Assembly: GCA_023443455.1 (NCBI GenBank)
Contig: JAEZUE010000028.1
Coordinates: 1 to 42,850, forward strand
Reading direction: 5' to 3'
Source: Verrucomicrobiota bacterium
GTDB lineage: Bacteria; Verrucomicrobiota; Verrucomicrobiia; Opitutales; Opitutaceae
DNA: 42,850 bases
In this document: positions 1 through 8,387 of the stretch, in pieces
Layout: every line of letters begins with the position of its first letter
Position numbering within the stretch: position 1 is the stretch's first letter
The notes under the pieces: generated by a model
The model's input: only the letters and a program-made list of their open reading frames with translations
Databases searched by the model: none
Told to the model about the DNA's origin: nothing
Position numbers and translations under genes: made by a program

Positions 1-1008
1 GGCGGAGGAGAGACGGAAGGAGATCACAGAGGGGAACTTGGGTATTCGCAATGTGGTCCGGCCCACTCACCAATATGGTGAGTCTCTCCGGCTTCTAGTT
101 TTTCTCCGACCTCTCTGCGTACTCCTGTCTTACCTCTGGGACCTCAGTGTCCAACTGCTTTGTTTAGGATCAGTGGTTCAACCCCTCTGAAGGTCGAAAC
201 GCTCACGCGTTCCGCCACGGGGAAAGAAACGCTCACGCGTTCCGCTACGGCACGATGCTCTCATGCCCATCGCCGCGCGTCAGGTTGGCGCCCTGGCCTA
301 CAGGGCCGGACGCCTTCCGGCTCAGCCGTGACGACGAGAGTCGAGCGTCGAGTGGCGAGCCCCAATCCAATTGTGCACAAGGCGACTGCCCGAGGGTTCT
401 CTCGATCCGCCTCCGAAACTCCGGCCCTCGACGCTCGGCTGAATGACTACGGGTTAGTGCCCGTCAGTGTGCGTTAGTGGTTTCAACATCCCGGAGGCCT
501 ACAGGGCATCGCTGCTCTCACGAGCAGCGTCACGGTCCGGTCCGCATCAGTGCCCATCAGTGTGTATCAGTGGTTCAACTCCTCTGAAGGTCGAAACGCT
601 CACGCGTTCCGCTACGGCACGATGGTCTCACGAGCAGCGCCACGGGCCAGGTCGGCGCCCTGGCCTACAGTGCCGAGCGCCTTCCGCGTTAGTGCCCGTC
701 AGTGTGCGTTAGTGGTTTCACTCCACTTCGGGGATCGGAGGGTCGAAACTCTGGCGAGTTCCGCTACAAGGAGGGATCGCTGCTCTGGCGAGCAGCGCCA
801 CGGGGTCTGCCCGCGATCAGCGGGCCCGACCACCTCATCCCGGAGCCGATCAGGCGGAGGACATTTTCAAGGACGCGCCGTTGGCGTGGCCCGTTAGTGG
901 TTCAAATCTTCTGAAGGTCGAAACGCTCACGCGTTCCGCTACGGGGCACGAAACGCTCACGCGTTCCGCCACGGGGCACGGGCATGGGATGATCCCCGCG
1001 CGGTGCTG
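1..1008. repeat. Gene-free repeat array
   Basis: I see no convincing gene here. The stretch is about five irregular units, each with one to three ~10-bp ACTGAT/ACTAAC-type direct repeats (around 169-180, 453-483, 545-578, 686-720 and 890-905) followed at higher coordinates by one to three 27-nt hairpins. Read on the minus strand the hairpins have a GTAGCG or GTGGCG head, a 6-bp stem, a 4-base loop (GTGA or GCCA) and a CGACC-like tail. Copies: 192-218, 222-248, 250-276 (degenerate), 507-533, 589-615, 617-643 (degenerate), 741-767, 775-801, 916-942, 946-972. The hairpins are in the sense orientation with respect to the permease gene ending at 1009, so they would sit in its 3' untranslated RNA. 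Confidence 0.85.
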
Positions 1009-2412
1009 CTACTCGGCCCGGAGTGCGACCATGGGGTCGACGCGGGTGGCGCGGCGGGCGGGAATCCAGCAGGCCAGGACGGCCACGGCCACCAGGGCGA
1101 CGGCGACGACCACGAAGACCAGGCCGGCGTCGGCGAGCTGCGTGCCGTAGAGCTGGTTCGCGACGCCGAAGCCGGCGCCCACGCTGCCGAGCGCCCCGAG
1201 CAACACGCCGAACAGCACCAGCACGATGCCGCCGCGCACCACGTCGCGCAGCACGAGCCGCGCGTCGGCCCCGAGCGCGAGGCGCAGGCCGATCTCGCGG
1301 GTGCGCTGGGTGACCGAATACGCCATCACGCCGTAGAGGCCGACGCAGGAGAGCAGCAGCGCGATGCCGGCGAAGGCTCCGATGAGCAGGACCATCGTGC
1401 GACGGAGGCGCACCGTGAGCGAGTCGGCGATGGCCTGCCGCATCGTGCGGAGGTTGGCGAGGGGCTGGTCGGGGTCGACGGCGCGCAGGGCTTCGCGCAC
1501 GGGGTCGACCGCCGCAAGGGGCGAGCCGTGGGTGCGCACGGCGATGGTGATCGTCCACGGGAAATCGGCGACCGGCAGGTAGACCATCGGCGGGGGCGGG
1601 GCGTCGAGCTGGCCTCGGCTCATGTTGCCGACGACTCCGACGACTTCCCAATCGAGATCCTTGAAACGCACGTGGCGCCCGAGCGGTTCGGCGTCGGCGA
1701 AGAGTTGGCGGGCGAGCGCCTGGTTGACGAGCACCGCCTTGGGGGCGCCGGCGGCGCTGTCGGCGGCGGCGAGTAAACGCCCGCGCAGGAGCGGGGTGCC
1801 GAGGGTCGGAAAGAGGTCGCCGGCGACGCCGTCGAAGCCGGTGCGGGTGTCGGCGCGCGGGTCGGGGTTTTCGGAGAGGCGGATGGTGTCGCCGTAGAAG
1901 CGCTGGTCGCTGTTGAACGGTGCCGCGGAGATCATGCCGGCGGAGGCGACGCCGGGGCGGGCGGCGATCTCGCGCAACACGGACTCGATGAAACGCACGC
2001 GGTGTTCGGCGGTGGGCGCGGCGGTGCTGGTGGGGTTGAGGTCGAAGAGCAGGATGTTGTCGCGCTGGATACCGGCGTCGACGCCCAGGGTGGCGACGAA
2101 GCTGCGCAGGAGCAGTCCGGTGGTGAAGAGCAGCACGACGGTGAGGCCGGTCTGGGCGACGATGAAGACGCGCTGCAGGCGTTGGCGGGTGCCGCCGTCG
2201 GCGACGTTGAACGAGGCCGGCGTGGGTGCGTGGAAGACGATCACGAGACGCTCGGAATCCGGATACGGCAGGGGCGAGAGCAGCAACGTCTGCACGACGC
2301 TGAAGATCGCGGTGTTGGCGCCGATGCCCAGCGCGAGCGTGAGGATCGCCACGGCGGCGAAGCCGGGGGCCTTGAGCAGCTGGCGGAGGGCGAAGCGGAG
2401 ATCCTGAAGCAT
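1009..2412 (-). CDS. ADOP/MacB-type ABC permease with internal deletion
   Basis: An integral-membrane permease of the FtsX/MacB superfamily, 467 aa. The start is the ATG giving MLQDLRFALRQLLKAPGF, the usual N-terminus of acidobacterial-type duplicated orphan permeases (ADOP). TM1 is at about residues 18-40. After roughly residue 68 the sequence jumps to GGTRQRLQRVFIVAQTGL, which in full-length relatives, including the 803-aa neighbour at 2553-4964, lies after the first periplasmic domain and first FtsX domain. About 340 residues are therefore missing, in frame. The rest is a MacB-like periplasmic domain and a C-terminal FtsX domain with three TM segments, ending RRATRVDPMVALRAE. It follows the intact permease by 140 nt on the same strand. 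It may be a half-size permease or a decaying copy; the open frame argues for recent loss or retained use. Confidence 0.85.
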   Translation of the reverse strand: MLQDLRFALRQLLKAPGFAAVAILTLALGIGANTAIFSVVQTLLLSPLPYPDSERLVIVFHAPTPASFNVADGGTRQRLQRVFIVAQTGLTVVLLFTTGLLLRSFVATLGVDAGIQRDNILLFDLNPTSTAAPTAEHRVRFIESVLREIAARPGVASAGMISAAPFNSDQRFYGDTIRLSENPDPRADTRTGFDGVAGDLFPTLGTPLLRGRLLAAADSAAGAPKAVLVNQALARQLFADAEPLGRHVRFKDLDWEVVGVVGNMSRGQLDAPPPPMVYLPVADFPWTITIAVRTHGSPLAAVDPVREALRAVDPDQPLANLRTMRQAIADSLTVRLRRTMVLLIGAFAGIALLLSCVGLYGVMAYSVTQRTREIGLRLALGADARLVLRDVVRGGIVLVLFGVLLGALGSVGAGFGVANQLYGTQLADAGLVFVVVAVALVAVAVLACWIPARRATRVDPMVALRAE

Positions 2413-2552
2413 TTTCGATTTTGGAGTGGCGATTGGGCGGAGGGGCGCCGGATCGCGGAGTTCGGATGGCGGATTGCGGATCGGAACGGAGCAGAGCGGT
2501 GGTCGGGGTGGGCGGGAAAGCGGCAATCGAAAATCCGAAATCGGCGATCCCG
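2413..2552 (-). repeat. GATTTTGGATTTGCGATT-like degenerate repeat in intergenic spacer
   Basis: The spacer between the two permease genes is built of loosely repeated words of the kind attttcgattttgg, ggcgattgggcgg, ggcggattgcggat and caatcgaaaatccgaa. This resembles the degenerate decameric interspersed repeats common in large bacterial genomes. No promoter or terminator is obvious. Confidence 0.4.
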
Positions 2553-4964
2553 TCAGTCGGCGTGCAGGGCGCGTAGTGGGTCGGTGAGGGCGGCGCGGCG
2601 GGCGGGCAGCCAACTGGCGACAAGGGTGGCCAGGCCGAGCGCGGACAGGATGACCGCGGGCAGCCAGAAGCCGGGGAACGGCATGGCGGGCATCGATTGC
2701 CCGAGCGCGACGCGCACGACGGCGTACAGGGGAATGCCGAGCGCCATGCCCAGACCGAACAACAGCAGGCCCTGCCGCAGGATCAGGCCGACGATGTCGC
2801 GGTAGGTGGCGCCGAGCGCGATGCGGATGCCGATGTCGCGGGTGCGCTGCATCGTGAGGTGGGCGATCACGCCGTAGAGGCCGACCACGGCGATGAGCAG
2901 CCCCATGCCGGCGAAGATCGCGAGGTTGGCGATGACCACATTGATGTTGGCCATGTTTTGCCGGATGTTTTCGCGCACGGAACCGCCGTTGGCCACCGGC
3001 AGGTCGGGATCGAGCGCCGCGACGGCCAGGCGCACGGAGTTGGCAATCGTTTCCGGCGGCACCGAGGTGCGGAGCGCGATGAGCTGGTAACGCGGCGGCG
3101 AGACGACGATGGGGCGGTAGACCTGGAGGCGGGAATTCGGTTCGGAGAGGTTGCCGGCCATGCGCACATCGCCGACCACGGCGACGACTTCGGCGAGCTC
3201 GTCGCGGTCCTTCACGCGCAGGCGCTTTCCGATCGGGTCCTGGCCGGGCCAGAAACGCTGCGCGGCGGCCTCGTTGATCACGATCATGGGGCGGTCGTCG
3301 GTGCGCAGATCGCGGGGGAAGACCGCGCCGCGCTTGATCGGGATCTGCGCGACGGAGAAGTAGTCGGCGGAGACGTTGGCGCTCAGGGCGAGCGGCTCCT
3401 GGCCGGGTGTCACGGTCTCGCCCTCGGGCACGAGGTTGACGGAGCCGAAGAAGGAGAAGACGGGCAGCCCGGTGGTGATCGCGGCGTGCTCGACGCCCGG
3501 GATCGCGGCGAGGCGCTCGAGCAGCTCGCGGTGGAAGGTGCGGAGCTTCTCGTCGTCGTAGTAGCGGTTCCACGGCGTGACGAGGAAGCCGCTGAAGACG
3601 TTGTCCGGGTTCCAGCCGAGGTCGCGCTTGAGGAAGCCGCGCGAGCCGAGGGCGAACGCGCCGGCGACGCCGACGAGCACGAGGGCGAAGGCGAGTTCGC
3701 CGGCGATCAAGGCGTACTTGAGGCGGTGATGCGCGCGGCCGGCGGTGGTGCCGCGCGAGCCCTCCTTGAGGCTGTCGGCGGCGGAGTTGCGCGAGGCCAT
3801 CCAGGCGGGCACGAGGCCGAAGGCGAGACCGCTGAGGGCGGCGCTGGCGATGGCGAAGGTCAGGACGTTGGCGTCGAGCGGGATCACGAAACCGTATTCG
3901 TTGTTGATGAGCAGATTTCGGCCGAGCAGATGTGCGCCCCAATAGGCCACGACCAGGCCGAGCGCGCCGCCGACGGTGGCCAGCACGAAGCTCTCGCCCA
4001 GCAGCGGGCGCATGAGCTGGGCACGGGAGGCGCCCAACGCGGCGCGGATGGCGAACTCGCGGCTGCGCCCGAGCGAGCGGGCGAGCAGGAGGTTGGCGAG
4101 GTTGGCGCACGCGATGACGAGCACCATGGTCGAGAGCACGGGCATCATCCAGAGAATGAAGATGCTGACACGATCCATGTTGGAGTCGTGCAGGCTGACC
4201 GCTCGCAGGCCGTCGCCGGCGTTGGTGTCGGGGTGTTCGCGGGCGATGCGTGCGCCGATGGTCGCGAGTTCGGCGTTGGCCTGTGCGGTGGTGGCGCCGG
4301 GTTTGAGGCGACCGACCATCTGCATCCAGGTGTTCTTGCGGTCGTTGGCGGTCTCGGGACGCAGGGTCAACGGTCGCACCAGTTCGCACGGCCCCCAGAC
4401 CAGCGGGGCTTCGAACGAGGCCGGGAGCACGCCGACCACGGTGGAGCTCTCGCCGTTGAGGCGGATCTGGCGGTCGATGATGTTCGGGTCGGAGCCGAAA
4501 CGGCGGGTCCACATCCGGTGGGTGAGCACGACGATGTTGCCGCGGCCCGGTTCGTCGTCGCCGGGCACGAAAACGCGGCCGAGGGCCGGCACGACATTGA
4601 GCACCTGGAAGAATTCGGCGGTGGCCGTGGTCGCCTGCACCTGGAGGGCCGGCTGGTCGGGTTCGGCGTAGCTGACAAGGTCGCCGCTGTAGAACGCCAG
4701 CCCGGAGAAGGCGGTCGCCGCGGCGCGGATCTCGAGTGCGGTGGCGCCGGCGTGTCCCTGGTTCTGCGACTGCGGTGTGGTGCGGAAGACGCGGACCAGC
4801 CGATCGCTCTGCGGGTAGGGCAGGTTGCGGAAGAGCAGGACGTTGGTGAGACTGAACGCCGAGGTGCTCAGGCCGATGCCCAACGCGAGCGTGAGGACGG
4901 CGATGGCGGTGAACCCGGGCGATTTGGCGAGGGTGCGAAGGGCGAGGCGGAGGTCGGAGAGCAT
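2553..4964 (-). CDS. ADOP/MacB-type ABC transporter permease, full length
   Basis: An 803-aa duplicated permease. The N-terminus MLSDLRLALRTLAKSPGF followed by a hydrophobic segment (TLALGIGLSTSAFSL, about residues 22-42) is typical of ADOP proteins. Then come a MacB-like periplasmic domain, a first FtsX domain (TMs near residues 270-290, 325-345 and 360-385), a second periplasmic domain, and a second FtsX domain ending LPARRAALTDPLRALHAD. Family members export peptides, lipids or drugs with a MacB-like ATPase and often an HlyD-type adaptor. Both partners lie at 8388-10428 on the same strand but are separated by a chemoreceptor gene on the opposite strand. The promoter must lie in 4965-5193, shared with that gene, where a perfect inverted repeat occurs at 5124-5139. 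Confidence 0.93.
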   Translation of the reverse strand: MLSDLRLALRTLAKSPGFTAIAVLTLALGIGLSTSAFSLTNVLLFRNLPYPQSDRLVRVFRTTPQSQNQGHAGATALEIRAAATAFSGLAFYSGDLVSYAEPDQPALQVQATTATAEFFQVLNVVPALGRVFVPGDDEPGRGNIVVLTHRMWTRRFGSDPNIIDRQIRLNGESSTVVGVLPASFEAPLVWGPCELVRPLTLRPETANDRKNTWMQMVGRLKPGATTAQANAELATIGARIAREHPDTNAGDGLRAVSLHDSNMDRVSIFILWMMPVLSTMVLVIACANLANLLLARSLGRSREFAIRAALGASRAQLMRPLLGESFVLATVGGALGLVVAYWGAHLLGRNLLINNEYGFVIPLDANVLTFAIASAALSGLAFGLVPAWMASRNSAADSLKEGSRGTTAGRAHHRLKYALIAGELAFALVLVGVAGAFALGSRGFLKRDLGWNPDNVFSGFLVTPWNRYYDDEKLRTFHRELLERLAAIPGVEHAAITTGLPVFSFFGSVNLVPEGETVTPGQEPLALSANVSADYFSVAQIPIKRGAVFPRDLRTDDRPMIVINEAAAQRFWPGQDPIGKRLRVKDRDELAEVVAVVGDVRMAGNLSEPNSRLQVYRPIVVSPPRYQLIALRTSVPPETIANSVRLAVAALDPDLPVANGGSVRENIRQNMANINVVIANLAIFAGMGLLIAVVGLYGVIAHLTMQRTRDIGIRIALGATYRDIVGLILRQGLLLFGLGMALGIPLYAVVRVALGQSMPAMPFPGFWLPAVILSALGLATLVASWLPARRAALTDPLRALHAD

Positions 4965-5123
4965 GGGGAAAGGAAATTTTGAGGACGCTTTACGGGTGTC
5001 GGAAGTGTTCGCAGTTGGCGTGCCAGTTGCGGTCCGGTGTTGTAAGTTCCTTGTGGGTATCGTTTAGCACACGCCACCGGGGCGGGTTCACCTCTCGTTT
5101 GAAATCACCGACGGGACGATGGG

Positions 5124-5139
5124 GTCCCGAAAACGGGAC
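5124..5139. promoter_or_regulatory. Palindrome GTCCCG-AAAA-CGGGAC in divergent promoter region
   Basis: A perfect 6-bp inverted repeat with an AAAA centre, 54 nt upstream of the chemoreceptor start and about 160 nt upstream of the permease start. An additional CGGGAC half-site lies at 5112-5117. The same pattern (TCCCA-AAAA-TGGGA) recurs at 10567-10580 upstream of the adaptor gene. A shared operator is inference. Confidence 0.4.
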
Positions 5140-5193
5140 GGCCGGGCGCGCGGAGCCTCTCAAGCGCGGTCATGATCGGTCGATCAGGAGCGC

Positions 5194-7050
5194 ATGAACA
5201 GTTTGGGATTGAGGATGAAACTTCTCGTCGGGGCGCTGGCGTTGGCTGTGCTGCCCCTGTTGATCGTGATGTTTGTGGTGCCTGCGCAGGTGATGCGGGC
5301 TTTCGGCAATTCCGGACGGCTACACCTTACACAGGCCGCGCACGATATTGCTGTGGCGGTCGACCAACTACTGACCCGGCATGTCGAAATCGCGCAAGGC
5401 GCCGCGGCCACGGATCTCGTCCGTGAGACATTGGCGGCCCGGAACGCCGGCGAGCCCGCCGCCGAATCGATTGCCGCCTGCAACCGACAGATCGCGGCAA
5501 TGCTTTCGGGCTTCGGAGATCACTACCAGGGGATGTTTCTCTGCGACGCCAATGGCATCATCTTTGCCGGCACGCTCAAGGATGGGTCGACCGGGGCGTA
5601 CCAACACCTCGACGTCCGCGACCGCAGCTATCTGGCGAAGGCCAAGCAGACGCGCCGGCCGGTGATCGGCGAGCCGATGCGTTCGAAGATCGGCAATGTG
5701 CCGATCTCGGTGGTCTGCGTGCCGCTGCACGACGGCGACAAGGGCTTTGTCGGCCTGCTCGGCATGTCGCTGGAACTCGACTACATGATCTCGGTTGTGG
5801 CGAAACAGAAGGTCGGGGAACACGGCTATCCCTTCCTGATCGACACCAAGGGCGTGATGGTCGCGCACCCGGACCCGGAGCGGGTGCTGAAACTCAATTT
5901 CACCGAGGTCAAAGGCGCCGAGGAGATCGCCCGGCGAATGTTGGCCGGAGAATCCGGCGTACTGCCCTATACCAACAGCCAAGGCGTGGATAAATATGCG
6001 GCGTTTGCGCCGGTGCCCGTCGCAGGCTGGAGCGTGGCGGCCAGCATCGACGAGTCCGAGTTTTCCGCCCCTGCCGTCCGGACCCGCTGGATCGTGGTCG
6101 GCGTCGGCTTGGGTTGCGTGCTTTTTGCCGGTCTGGCGGCCCTGTATTTCGCCGGACGACTGGCCGCACCGCTCCAGCACACCGCGACCGTGCTCGGCGA
6201 GGCCTCGCGAACAATGGACAGCAATGCCGCCGAGATCGCCGACGGTGCCCAGATGCTCGCGGAAGCGACCGCCAAGCAGGCGGCTGGCATCGAGGAGACG
6301 GCTGCCTCGGTCACGGAGTTGACGGCTTCGACGCAGTCGAACGCGCAGGAGGCGCACGAGGCTGCAAGTACGGCCGCGGCTGCCGGCGCGCGGGTTGTCG
6401 CGTCAAGCGGTCGGATGCAAGAGCTGGCCGACGCCGTGCAGGCCGTCTCCGAAGCGAGCGCCCAGACGGCCAAAGTCATCAAGACGATCGACGAGATCGC
6501 TTTCCAGACCAACATCCTCGCCTTGAACGCGGCCGTCGAAGCCGCCCGTGCCGGGGAGTCCGGCGCCGGTTTCGCCGTCGTGGCCGACGAGGTACGCAAC
6601 TTGGCGGGGCGGGCGGCGTCGGCCGCCCGCGACTCATCCGACACGCTGGCGAAAGTGGGCGACTTGGTCGCGCGCAGCCGCGATTTGGCGGTGGGGGCCA
6701 ACGCGGATTTCGCCCAGGTCAAGGACGATGCCCAGCGAATCGAGAAACTGGTGGCGGGGATCGCCGGCTCGTCGCGCGAGCAGGCGACGGCGCTCGAGCA
6801 GGTGAGTCGCGCCTTGGCGGAGATCGAACATGGCGTCCAGGCCGGCGCCGCCACGGCGGAAGAGGCGGCCGGTGCCTCGCAGGAAATGCGGGCGCAGGCA
6901 GGCCGGGTGCACCATGAAATGGAGTTGCTGCGTGGGATCGTGCTTGGCTCGGCAGCTGCCGCGGCGGCCGAAAGGACCGAAGCGAGGCAAACCTTCACCT
7001 CCGCGACCGCGGAATCGCAACGGAGGCCGGAGCTGCAGCGCACCCGCTGA
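5194..7050 (+). CDS. Methyl-accepting chemotaxis protein (dCache sensor)
   Basis: A 618-aa transmembrane chemoreceptor. TM1 is at about residues 8-30; a periplasmic region of about 260 residues has dCache character (DANGIIFAGTLKDGSTG, RDRSYLAKAKQTRRPVIGEP, HGYPFLIDTKGVMVAHP); TM2 is at about 298-320. A very short linker follows rather than a clear HAMP domain, then a cytoplasmic signalling coiled coil with the conserved hairpin tip (FQTNILALNAAVEAARAGE near residue 436, then FAVVADEVRNLAGRAA). The C-terminus lacks a CheR-tethering pentapeptide. dCache receptors usually bind small metabolites such as amino or organic acids; the ligand cannot be read here. No che genes are in the window. A second in-frame ATG seven codons downstream is an alternative start. 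Confidence 0.95.
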   Translation: MNSLGLRMKLLVGALALAVLPLLIVMFVVPAQVMRAFGNSGRLHLTQAAHDIAVAVDQLLTRHVEIAQGAAATDLVRETLAARNAGEPAAESIAACNRQIAAMLSGFGDHYQGMFLCDANGIIFAGTLKDGSTGAYQHLDVRDRSYLAKAKQTRRPVIGEPMRSKIGNVPISVVCVPLHDGDKGFVGLLGMSLELDYMISVVAKQKVGEHGYPFLIDTKGVMVAHPDPERVLKLNFTEVKGAEEIARRMLAGESGVLPYTNSQGVDKYAAFAPVPVAGWSVAASIDESEFSAPAVRTRWIVVGVGLGCVLFAGLAALYFAGRLAAPLQHTATVLGEASRTMDSNAAEIADGAQMLAEATAKQAAGIEETAASVTELTASTQSNAQEAHEAASTAAAAGARVVASSGRMQELADAVQAVSEASAQTAKVIKTIDEIAFQTNILALNAAVEAARAGESGAGFAVVADEVRNLAGRAASAARDSSDTLAKVGDLVARSRDLAVGANADFAQVKDDAQRIEKLVAGIAGSSREQATALEQVSRALAEIEHGVQAGAATAEEAAGASQEMRAQAGRVHHEMELLRGIVLGSAAAAAAERTEARQTFTSATAESQRRPELQRTR

Positions 7051-7113
7051 AGCGATCCTGCCGCGGCGAGCCCTCATCGTTCCCACTTCGCGCGTGCAGC
7101 GCAGCGGAGTGGC

Positions 7114-7190
7114 GTGGCGGAATTCGCCCGAAGTTCGACCCGCTACGCGCTGTCGACGGCCATGGCGGCCGCCGCCACGCTGGGTCATTT
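7114..7190 (+). repeat. Composite hairpin repeat, copy 1 (GTGGCG head + GTCGACGGCC element)
   Basis: This begins with a 27-nt hairpin of the family found at 192-972, but with stem sequence GAATTC/GAAGTT. The second part, gtcgacggccatggcggcc, is itself partly self-complementary. A second copy with the same two parts in the same order and on the same strand is at 31607-31682. It lies 63 nt after the chemoreceptor stop, in the sense orientation. Confidence 0.65.
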
Positions 7191-7345
7191 CCGGGCGATG
7201 TAATCAAAATCCGGAAACTCGGCCGCGACGATGCAATCGGGGCCACGACACGCGCCATCGGTCTGCGCACCGTGAGTGCGCGCAGTGGCGTCGCTCGCCG
7301 ACGCCCTTCGTTCTTGGTCTTTGCTCCCCGGAGCGACACCGCCCG

Positions 7346-7370
7346 AGGGGCGTCGACCCGCGACGCCCCT
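7346..7370. terminator. Perfect 10-bp hairpin, possible bidirectional terminator
   Basis: Arms 7346-7355 and 7361-7370 (AGGGGCGTCG and its reverse complement) with a 5-nt loop, between convergent genes. No T-run follows on either strand, so the terminator role is uncertain; it may instead be another repeat hairpin. Confidence 0.4.
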
Positions 7371-7578
7371 GCGGTTCCGACCGATCCTAGATTCCGCAGT
7401 TCGGTCTAGCCGCAAAGATCGCAATGAACACAAGAAGAGGTTCTTCCAACAGAATGAGCCCCGTGGGCGCTCACCTGCTGGGTGAATCCCCCAATGCCAG
7501 AGCCACAACGAATTCTCTCTCTGCGATCTTGGCGTTCTTTGCGGTCCAAGTGCCGTTTTCCGGGCTGATTTGTTGCGC

Positions 7579-8337
7579 TCAGCGTTTCCGGATCTCGATC
7601 GCGCCGTTGATCGTGCGCAGGCGGATACGCGCGGCGCCGTCGCCGATCGTGCCTTCGAGCTCGCGGCCGACCCACTTGTCGGCGTCGGCGGTGAGCCCAA
7701 AATCGTTGGCGATCGAGCCGTTCACGGTGTTTGCGCTGACCGTGGCGCCGACCTCGGCGGGCAGCCGCAATTCGATGCTGCCGTTGGATGCCTCGATCTC
7801 GATGTCCTGCTTGTCGGTCACCACATCGAAAGTGGCGACGATCGCGCCGTTGACGGCCTTCAACTCGACTTCGTGGCGAAGGCCGGTCGCCTCGAGGCGA
7901 CCGTTGACGGTGCGTGCGTTGACGCGACCGTGGACGTTGGCGATCGTGATCGCGCCGTTGACGGTCTCGATCTTCCGCAGGCTCGCGCGGTGGGGCACGG
8001 TGAGGGTGTAGCGCACCTCGCCGGTGTTGGTGAACTTCTTGAGCCAGCTGCCGTCCTTTTCGCGGTAGGCGGTCTTGACGGCGAAACGGCTCTCGCTCGC
8101 GTCGATCACGACATCCAGCGCGTCGATGTCGGCCTGGCTGCGCGCCTTCTTGACCGCTTCGAGACGGACTTCGTTCTTGTCCCAAGTATCGATGGCCACG
8201 GCGCCGTTGACGTTTTCGACGACGATCTCGCCGGTGGCGGAGAGGGCACGCGTCTCGTTGACGGTGGCGGTGACATCGGCCCGGCCGAGGAGGGGAAGGA
8301 AGGGAAGACCCAGGAATCCGAGAAGGAGGAGGCGCAT
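7579..8337 (-). CDS. DUF4097-type beta-strand-repeat protein, exported
   Basis: A 252-aa protein with an N-terminal signal peptide (MRLLLLGFLGLPFLPLLGRA, cleavage near residue 20). The body is a run of short beta repeats with a recurrent VNG motif: VENVNGAVAID, ETVNGAITIANV, ARTVNGRLEA, KAVNGAIVATFD, EASNGSIEL, NTVNGSIAND and RTINGAIEIRKR. This is the hallmark of DUF4097-type putative adhesins, predicted to form a right-handed beta-helix. It lies 50 nt downstream of the ABC ATPase on the same strand, and such proteins are often encoded beside MacB-like transporters. A cell-envelope location is likely; the exact function is unknown. Confidence 0.85.
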   Translation of the reverse strand: MRLLLLGFLGLPFLPLLGRADVTATVNETRALSATGEIVVENVNGAVAIDTWDKNEVRLEAVKKARSQADIDALDVVIDASESRFAVKTAYREKDGSWLKKFTNTGEVRYTLTVPHRASLRKIETVNGAITIANVHGRVNARTVNGRLEATGLRHEVELKAVNGAIVATFDVVTDKQDIEIEASNGSIELRLPAEVGATVSANTVNGSIANDFGLTADADKWVGRELEGTIGDGAARIRLRTINGAIEIRKR

Positions 8338-8387
8338 GGCAAGGCGGGGTTGGTGGAACGAGGCGCAGGGGTTGGCGGCGGGGAGGA

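Larger units (their letters stand above)
7051..7578. other. Gene-free spacer with hairpins and repeats
   Basis: The spacer between the convergent chemoreceptor and DUF4097 genes. It holds a GTGGCG-headed hairpin at 7114-7140 followed by a GTCGACGGCC element to about 7180, a perfect 10-bp hairpin at 7346-7370, and an inverted pair of degenerate CCGCAAAGA-type repeats (7410-7431 and 7521-7544). No coding potential is convincing. Confidence 0.7.

Noticed and set aside
145..976. Possible CRISPR array
   Set aside because: Repeats are of two kinds, spacing is irregular and the intervening sequence is itself repetitive; no cas genes.
2697..4982. Long open frame (about 760 codons) antisense to the permease
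   Set aside because: His/Asp/Glu/Gly-rich shadow of a high-GC gene; the opposite strand encodes a recognisable permease.
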